DNA from: Candidatus Sumerlaeota bacterium
GTDB taxonomy: Bacteria > Sumerlaeota > Sumerlaeia > JAFGJS01
Direction of reading: 5' to 3'
DNA length: 64,000 bases
Assembly (NCBI GenBank): GCA_016928995.1
Contig: JAFGJS010000026.1
Span: 1 to 64,000, forward strand
Shown: piece by piece, positions 59,530 to 64,000 of the stretch
Layout of the letters: every line of letters begins with the position of its first letter
How positions within the stretch are numbered: the stretch's first letter is position 1
Program-made: the position numbers and the translations under genes
The notes under the pieces: model-generated
Told to the model about the DNA's origin: nothing
What the model saw: the letters and a program-made list of their open reading frames with translations, nothing else
Databases searched by the model: none

Positions 59530-61118
59530 TTATGTCGAATATCGAATCAAGAGAGCAAGAACGGCTCGATATACAAGCGCGTTTGGATGGCACAAAGTCC
59601 CAAGCCGAACGCAACCGCTTGGGCCAGTTCGCCACGCCAACAGCGCTTGCTCGCGACATACTCGCATATGCAAAGAAGCGGATTCGCAAAGAGACGCCTA
59701 TCCGGTTCCTCGACCCGGCGTTAGGATCGGGATCTTTCTACTCAGCGTTCCTTAAGGTTTTCGGTGAGGATGCCGCATCCAGCGCCACAGGCTTTGAAAT
59801 CGATAATCTTTATGGGGACGCCGCGTGTTCACTATGGCGGGACCTTGGTCTTGACGTTATCCAAAGTGACTTCACGAAAGCCGAAATTCCGGACAGTGAA
59901 GACGAAAAGGCAACGCTTGTCATCTGTAATCCTCCATATGTCCGGCACCACCATATTCTCGCCGAAGAAAAGCAAAGGCTGAATGGAAGCGTCTCGATAC
60001 GTCATGGCGTTTCGCTTTCCGGCCTCAGTGGCCTATACTGCTATTTCCTGTGCCTTTCAAAAGATTGGATGGCTAAGGGGGGGCTGGCAGCATGGTTGAT
60101 TCCGAGCGAATTCATGGATGTAAATTACGGCAGGGCCATCAAGGACTTTCTTCTGAATAATGTCTCGTTGATTCATATTCACCGCTTCTTGCCAAGTGAC
60201 GTTCAATTCGGCGATGCTTTGGTTTCTTCCGCCATTGTATGGTTTAAAAACGATAAGCCGTCAGAAAGGCAAAAGGTTAAATTTTCCCTCGGCGGCAGTC
60301 TCTCAAAATCTGCAATCGAGATGAACTTCACTCTTGAGGATCTTCGGCGAGAAAGAAAATGGACGAGTCTTCCAAGCGCCGGCAATCGGAAGGGAAACGG
60401 CAATAAAAAATCCTTGCCTGTACTTGGCAATTTCTTCGATGTAAAACGGGGCATCGCTACCGGGGCAAACGAGTTTTTTGTACTATCGCCTTCGGAGGTT
60501 CAACGCCGTGCTATTCCATCTGAATTCTTGAACCCGATCCTTCCTAGCCCTCGCTATCTCAAGGCTGATGTGATTGAAAGCGACAAGAACGGCATTCCCC
60601 TCGTTGACAAGGCTGGATACCTCTTTTCAAGCGACATGCCCGAAGACCGTATCAAGAGTGAATTTCCAGTGGTATGGAATTATCTTGAAGTTGGCCGAAA
60701 GCAAGGTGTCGCTGAGCGGTATATTTGTCGCAATCGCTGCCCCTGGTATGCGCAGGAAAGACGGGAAATCGCTCCGATTCTCTGCACATATATGGGGAGG
60801 ACAAACGGGAATGGCGATTCGCGGCCTTTTCGTTTTATCCTCAACCGTTCACGGGCAATCGCGGCCAATGTCTATCTGATGCTTTACCCCAAGCCGTGGA
60901 TGAAAAGGGAACTTCAAGAAACCCCGGAGATGGTCGAGGATATCTGGAAGATTCTTCAATCCATTCCTGTTGAGTGCCTTATAGGAGAAGGCCGCGTTTA
61001 TGGGGGGGGCCTTCACAAGATGGAACCGAAGGAACTACTCAATGCCCCCGCGGAAAACCTAGCGTCTCTTTTCCCTCATAGGATGATATTCAGCGGGACA
61101 CAAATGACTCTTTTCTGA
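59526..61118 (+). CDS. DNA N6-adenine methyltransferase of the XamI-type system
   Basis: About 530 residues. Motif I is FLDPALGSGSFYSAF near residue 62 and the catalytic motif is LVICNPPYVRHHH near 134, typical of N6-adenine MTases. LGQFATPTALARDILAY precedes motif I. The C-terminal 250 residues form a target-recognition-like domain (FFDVKRGIATGANEFFVLSP, LIGEGRVYGGGLHKMEPKEL). It should protect host DNA from the neighbouring endonuclease. The start overlaps the endonuclease stop by 4 bases. The composition is AT-richer than neighbours, with GGGGGGG-type runs, consistent with transfer. Confidence 0.92.
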   Translation: MIMSNIESREQERLDIQARLDGTKSQAERNRLGQFATPTALARDILAYAKKRIRKETPIRFLDPALGSGSFYSAFLKVFGEDAASSATGFEIDNLYGDAACSLWRDLGLDVIQSDFTKAEIPDSEDEKATLVICNPPYVRHHHILAEEKQRLNGSVSIRHGVSLSGLSGLYCYFLCLSKDWMAKGGLAAWLIPSEFMDVNYGRAIKDFLLNNVSLIHIHRFLPSDVQFGDALVSSAIVWFKNDKPSERQKVKFSLGGSLSKSAIEMNFTLEDLRRERKWTSLPSAGNRKGNGNKKSLPVLGNFFDVKRGIATGANEFFVLSPSEVQRRAIPSEFLNPILPSPRYLKADVIESDKNGIPLVDKAGYLFSSDMPEDRIKSEFPVVWNYLEVGRKQGVAERYICRNRCPWYAQERREIAPILCTYMGRTNGNGDSRPFRFILNRSRAIAANVYLMLYPKPWMKRELQETPEMVEDIWKILQSIPVECLIGEGRVYGGGLHKMEPKELLNAPAENLASLFPHRMIFSGTQMTLF

Positions 61119-61302
61119 AAATCTCCTCATCGGGGATGCGCTGGTTTTCATCGAGCGGCATGGCCGAGGTCAACAGAATGCCGCCCATGCCAGAGCTCTA
61201 GATCACGCCCTTGGCGTGCAGGTTCGTTCAGGGGCTGCGGATCGAAGCCACAGCCCCGCACTCGCCTTCCTCATTCGTGAAGCGCGCCCCTGCGGCGCAG
61301 TA
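61119..61302. pseudogene. possible gene remnant between the RM pair and gnd
   Basis: On the minus strand, an open segment from about 61202 to 61090 reads GMGGILLTSAMPLDENQRIP then DEEIFRKES, and has an in-frame TAG just upstream. The residues look coding-like but the piece has no start. It may be the end of a gene disrupted when the RM pair was inserted. I do not recognise it. The rest of the gap (61203-61302) also lacks a gene. Confidence 0.3.
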
Positions 61303-62754
61303 TCACACCACGTAAGTCGAGGCGCTGGTATCGCCGCCGCGGCCGGTCCAGTTGGTGTGGAAGAATTCGCCGCGCGGCTTGTCCACGCGCTCGTAGGTGT
61401 GCGCGCCGAAGTAATCGCGCTGCGCCTGAAGCAGGTTCGCCGGAAGACGCTCGCTGCGGAAGCCGTCAAAAAAGGATAGCGCCGAGGAAAGCGTCGGAAC
61501 CGGCACGCCCATGTTGACCGCCGCCGTGATGACGCGCCGCCAGGCGCCCTGCGCATTCTCCACAGCATCCTTGAAGAACGGATCGAGCAGCAAGTTAGGC
61601 AGACTGGGATCGTTGTCAAAGGCTTCCTTGATCTTGCCCAGGAACACGCTGCGAATGATGCAACCGCCGCGCCACATCAATGCGATGCCGCCGCGATTCA
61701 GATTCCAGCCGTAATTCTTCGCGGCCGATTCCATCAATTGATAGCCTTGCGCGTAGGAGACGATCTTCGAGGCGTACAGCGCCTGACGCAAATCATCCAC
61801 GAACTTGGCCTTGTCGCCCTCAAAGGTCGCCACATCGCCGCGGATCGCTTTTGAAGCCGTCACGCGTTCGTCCTTGATCGCCGAAAGGCAGCGCGCGAAC
61901 ACCGCCTCTCCGATCAGCGTCAACGGCATGCCCTCGTCCAGCGCGGCGATAGCGGTCCATTTGCCCGTCCCTTTTTGGCCGGCGGTGTCGAGAATCAGAT
62001 CGACTACCTCGTTACCATCCTCATCCTTGTAACCCAGAATGTCCCGCGTGATTTCAACCAAATAGGAGCAAAGCTCGCCATCGTTCCACGCTTTGAAGAC
62101 TTCGTGCATCTCCGCGTTCGACATACCGAGGCCTTCCTTCATCAGGTGGTAGGTCTCGCAGATCATCTGCATGTCGCCGTACTCGATGCCGTTGTGCACC
62201 ATCTTGACGAAATGACCGGCGCCATTCTCGCCGACCCACTCGCAGCACGGCTCGCCTTGATCGGTCTTCGCGCATATGGCCTGAAAGATCGGCTTCACGT
62301 GCTCCCATGCGGCCGGCGATCCGCCGGGCATGATCGATGGCCCCCGCAAGGCGCCCTCTTCGCCGCCCGACACGCCGGTGCCGATGTACAGTTTCCCCGC
62401 GGCTTCCACCTTCTGCGTGCGGCGGATCGTGTCGGGAAAATGCGAGTTGCCGCCGTCGATGATGATGTCGCCGTCCTCGAGCAACGGCAGCACCTGATCG
62501 ATGAACGCATCGACCGGCGCGCCGGCCTTGACCATCACCATGACTTTGCGCGGCCGTTTGAGCTTGGAGATCATCTCCTCGACGGACCATGCGCCGATGA
62601 TGTTCTTGCCCTTCGCCCGGTTGGCGAGAAAATCATCCACCTTGGATGTCGTGCGATTGAAGGCGCATACGGTGAAGCCTTTGCTCTCCATGTTGAGAAC
62701 CAGATTTTCGCCCATGACGGCGAGACCTACGACTGCAATGTCTGCTTGCGGCAT
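61303..62754 (-). CDS. gnd: 6-phosphogluconate dehydrogenase, decarboxylating
   Basis: A 483-residue enzyme that converts 6-phosphogluconate to ribulose 5-phosphate with NADP in the pentose phosphate pathway. The N-terminal Rossmann motif is AVVGLAVMGENLVLNM. Landmarks follow: DIIIDGGNSHFPDTIRR, GTGVSGGEEGALRGPSIMPG and HFVKMVHNGIEYGDMQMI with the catalytic Lys. The C-terminal end YERVDKPRGEFFHTNWTGRG is complete. I start at ATG 62754 because AGGAG sits 9 bases upstream. It is 55 bases after the LarA-like gene on the same strand and may be co-transcribed. Confidence 0.97.
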   Translation of the reverse strand: MPQADIAVVGLAVMGENLVLNMESKGFTVCAFNRTTSKVDDFLANRAKGKNIIGAWSVEEMISKLKRPRKVMVMVKAGAPVDAFIDQVLPLLEDGDIIIDGGNSHFPDTIRRTQKVEAAGKLYIGTGVSGGEEGALRGPSIMPGGSPAAWEHVKPIFQAICAKTDQGEPCCEWVGENGAGHFVKMVHNGIEYGDMQMICETYHLMKEGLGMSNAEMHEVFKAWNDGELCSYLVEITRDILGYKDEDGNEVVDLILDTAGQKGTGKWTAIAALDEGMPLTLIGEAVFARCLSAIKDERVTASKAIRGDVATFEGDKAKFVDDLRQALYASKIVSYAQGYQLMESAAKNYGWNLNRGGIALMWRGGCIIRSVFLGKIKEAFDNDPSLPNLLLDPFFKDAVENAQGAWRRVITAAVNMGVPVPTLSSALSFFDGFRSERLPANLLQAQRDYFGAHTYERVDKPRGEFFHTNWTGRGGDTSASTYVV

Positions 62755-62809
62755 ATCCCTCTCTCCTTTTGAACTTCGCATCTATGCTGATGTTTGTTTC
62801 ATTTCAATG

Positions 62810-64000
62810 TCACGATTCAAACTGCGACTTCAAGCCCCACAAGCCCAACGCCGGATTAGAGACGAAGAAAATCTCCTCGCCGTCCGGCATGACGTTGATT
62901 CCGTCGCGCAATTGCGACGGATCATAGCGGCGCTGGAACTCGGCCAGATCGCCATATTCGAAGCCAGCGCCTTCGATCTCCTCCCGGTTCAGATGCCCAG
63001 GACAATAGCGAATCGTGAAGCGCCCTTCGGATGAGCCGTGGATCAGATGCGCCGCGGCGGAAAGATTAGCGCCCAGTTCCGGCGCTTCCTTCACCAGCCG
63101 CAATGTGTTCGGCGTCCCTTTATAGCCATACTTGCGGATCAACCGGTCGATCTCCTTGTCTTCTCCAAAGCGATCGACGCCGGGCGCCAGAATGAGCAGT
63201 TCGCCTTTGCCGGCCATGGCCATGCGCGTGCGATAAATCGCCTTGTTGCCCAGCCAGGTCGATTTGAACTCTTCCGCGTCGAGCCAAACGACGATCTTGC
63301 GCAATGGTTCGTCGAGCAGATCCAGGTTGACCTGTTGGCACAGCTTCGCGGCGCGCGAGAAGCAATCGTCGCTGTCTCCGGCATACAATCCGCGTGTGAC
63401 TAACTCCCCTGCTTCATTTTTCGCCCGCACGGTCAGCACGTAAGTGATCGGCAGCTGCGCAGTGAAGTGCTCGCTCATGTAGCGGAAGATTTTGCGGACG
63501 CAGGTCTCGCTGCGGCCCATCATGCGCTCCATGCCATACACCGCCCCGGCGAAATGGGTCTTGTTGATCGTGTCCTGACCGCCCGCGCCAACGAAGATGT
63601 TCTTCGCATGGTTCGCAATGCCCACAACCTCATGCGGCACGGCCTGACCGACGGAGATGATGCGATCCCAGCCGCCTTCGACGATGGCGCGGTTGATCTC
63701 GCAAAAAATCGGGTAATCGAGCGCGCCCTCCGTCGCCTCATGTACGAAGGGGCCCGGCGTTTCGCCCAGCCGGATCAGCGCATTGCGCCAGTCATGGACA
63801 AAAAAGCGATCCGCCGGAATGCCGGGAAACATCCGCTCGATTTCATGCGGCGTCATCGGCAGATGCGTGCCCAACGCGGGCATGATGCGGATTTCCGCGT
63901 TCCATTGCGCGAGCAGTTCGCAGAGCGACACAGTGAGTTCGCCGGCCCAGGAATGAAAACGGGTGAAATCCGGCGGCAGAATCAGCACACGTTGCGGCCG
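62810..64000 (-). CDS. LarA-like nickel-dependent racemase family protein (5' end beyond window)
   Basis: At least 396 residues; the frame is still open at the window end. The first visible residues VLILPPDFTRFHSWAGELTV match the LarA/DUF2088 N-terminus. RIISVGQAVPHEVVGIANHA carries a conserved His (PHE), and IFVGAGGQDTINKTHFAGA follows. LarA uses a nickel pincer cofactor to racemise lactate; related family members act on other 2-hydroxy acids, so the substrate is open. No larB/larC/larE genes are in view. Confidence 0.85.
   Translation of the reverse strand, partial: RPQRVLILPPDFTRFHSWAGELTVSLCELLAQWNAEIRIMPALGTHLPMTPHEIERMFPGIPADRFFVHDWRNALIRLGETPGPFVHEATEGALDYPIFCEINRAIVEGGWDRIISVGQAVPHEVVGIANHAKNIFVGAGGQDTINKTHFAGAVYGMERMMGRSETCVRKIFRYMSEHFTAQLPITYVLTVRAKNEAGELVTRGLYAGDSDDCFSRAAKLCQQVNLDLLDEPLRKIVVWLDAEEFKSTWLGNKAIYRTRMAMAGKGELLILAPGVDRFGEDKEIDRLIRKYGYKGTPNTLRLVKEAPELGANLSAAAHLIHGSSEGRFTIRYCPGHLNREEIEGAGFEYGDLAEFQRRYDPSQLRDGINVMPDGEEIFFVSNPALGLWGLKSQFES

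Overview
The window looks like a chromosome segment from a Gram-negative (diderm) bacterium of the PVC superphylum or a neighbouring candidate phylum. The evidence is indirect. A GreA/GreB factor is fused to a ~580-residue N-terminal extension, an arrangement I know from Chlamydiae and relatives. SecA is long, with an insert before the DEVD box. Menaquinone is made by the futalosine route (mqnC, mqnE). kdsA implies lipopolysaccharide. There are large secreted beta-helix and lamin-tail/CotH proteins and a GH38 alpha-mannosidase. No rRNA is present, so the assignment stays tentative. Base composition is moderately GC-rich, with AT-richer patches at about 10.5-11.8 kb, 22-29 kb, 53 kb and 58.5-61 kb.

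Layout. 1-2.3 kb: the tail of an unknown gene and a secreted parallel beta-helix protein. 2.3-18.2 kb: a long run of minus-strand genes, read from high to low coordinates: secA, mqnE, a GT-C type membrane glycosyltransferase, a two-gene nucleotidyltransferase cassette, a small coiled-coil membrane protein overlapping mqnC, mqnC, ftsH, a secreted N-acetylmuramoyl-L-alanine amidase, a GT4 glycosyltransferase, a 154-residue helper-like protein, a second GT4 and a 50-residue membrane peptide. 18.5-21.6 kb: a Gfo/Idh/MocA oxidoreductase with an unknown partner, a TerC protein and tRNA-Leu(UAG). 22-29.2 kb: one giant secreted lamin-tail/CotH protein. 29.5-41.6 kb: small membrane and secreted proteins, an OsmC protein, argS, a GH38 alpha-mannosidase, a Vps62-like lipoprotein and a large DUF3352-like secreted protein. 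41.6-51.4 kb: a thioesterase, a DUF1854 protein overlapping an unusual zinc-ribbon ABC exporter, a class V aminotransferase, the GreA fusion, an acetolactate synthase large subunit and a cold-shock protein. 51.7-58.2 kb: envelope glycan genes (GT4, GT2, kdsA, a CapD/WbpM-like dehydratase) and an XRE regulator. 58.2-61.3 kb: a 21-bp tandem repeat tract followed by a XamI-type restriction-modification pair. 61.3-64 kb: gnd and a LarA-like gene cut by the window end.

How the genes fit together. Three GT4/GT-C genes, the 154-residue protein, GT2, kdsA and the CapD-like enzyme point to cell-surface polysaccharide and LPS synthesis. The amidase, FtsH and SecA serve the envelope. The beta-helix, CotH/lamin-tail, mannosidase and Vps62-like proteins point to an extracellular, polysaccharide-oriented lifestyle. 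Accessory or mobile-looking parts are the XamI system, the nucleotidyltransferase cassette flanked by an ACCACAGAG-type palindromic repeat, and a 133-bp element with 17-bp terminal inverted repeats near 21.8 kb.

Many gene starts were moved from the longest open frame to a start with a visible Shine-Dalgarno sequence, including several GTG and TTG starts. Functions come from motif recognition by eye; no database search was run.
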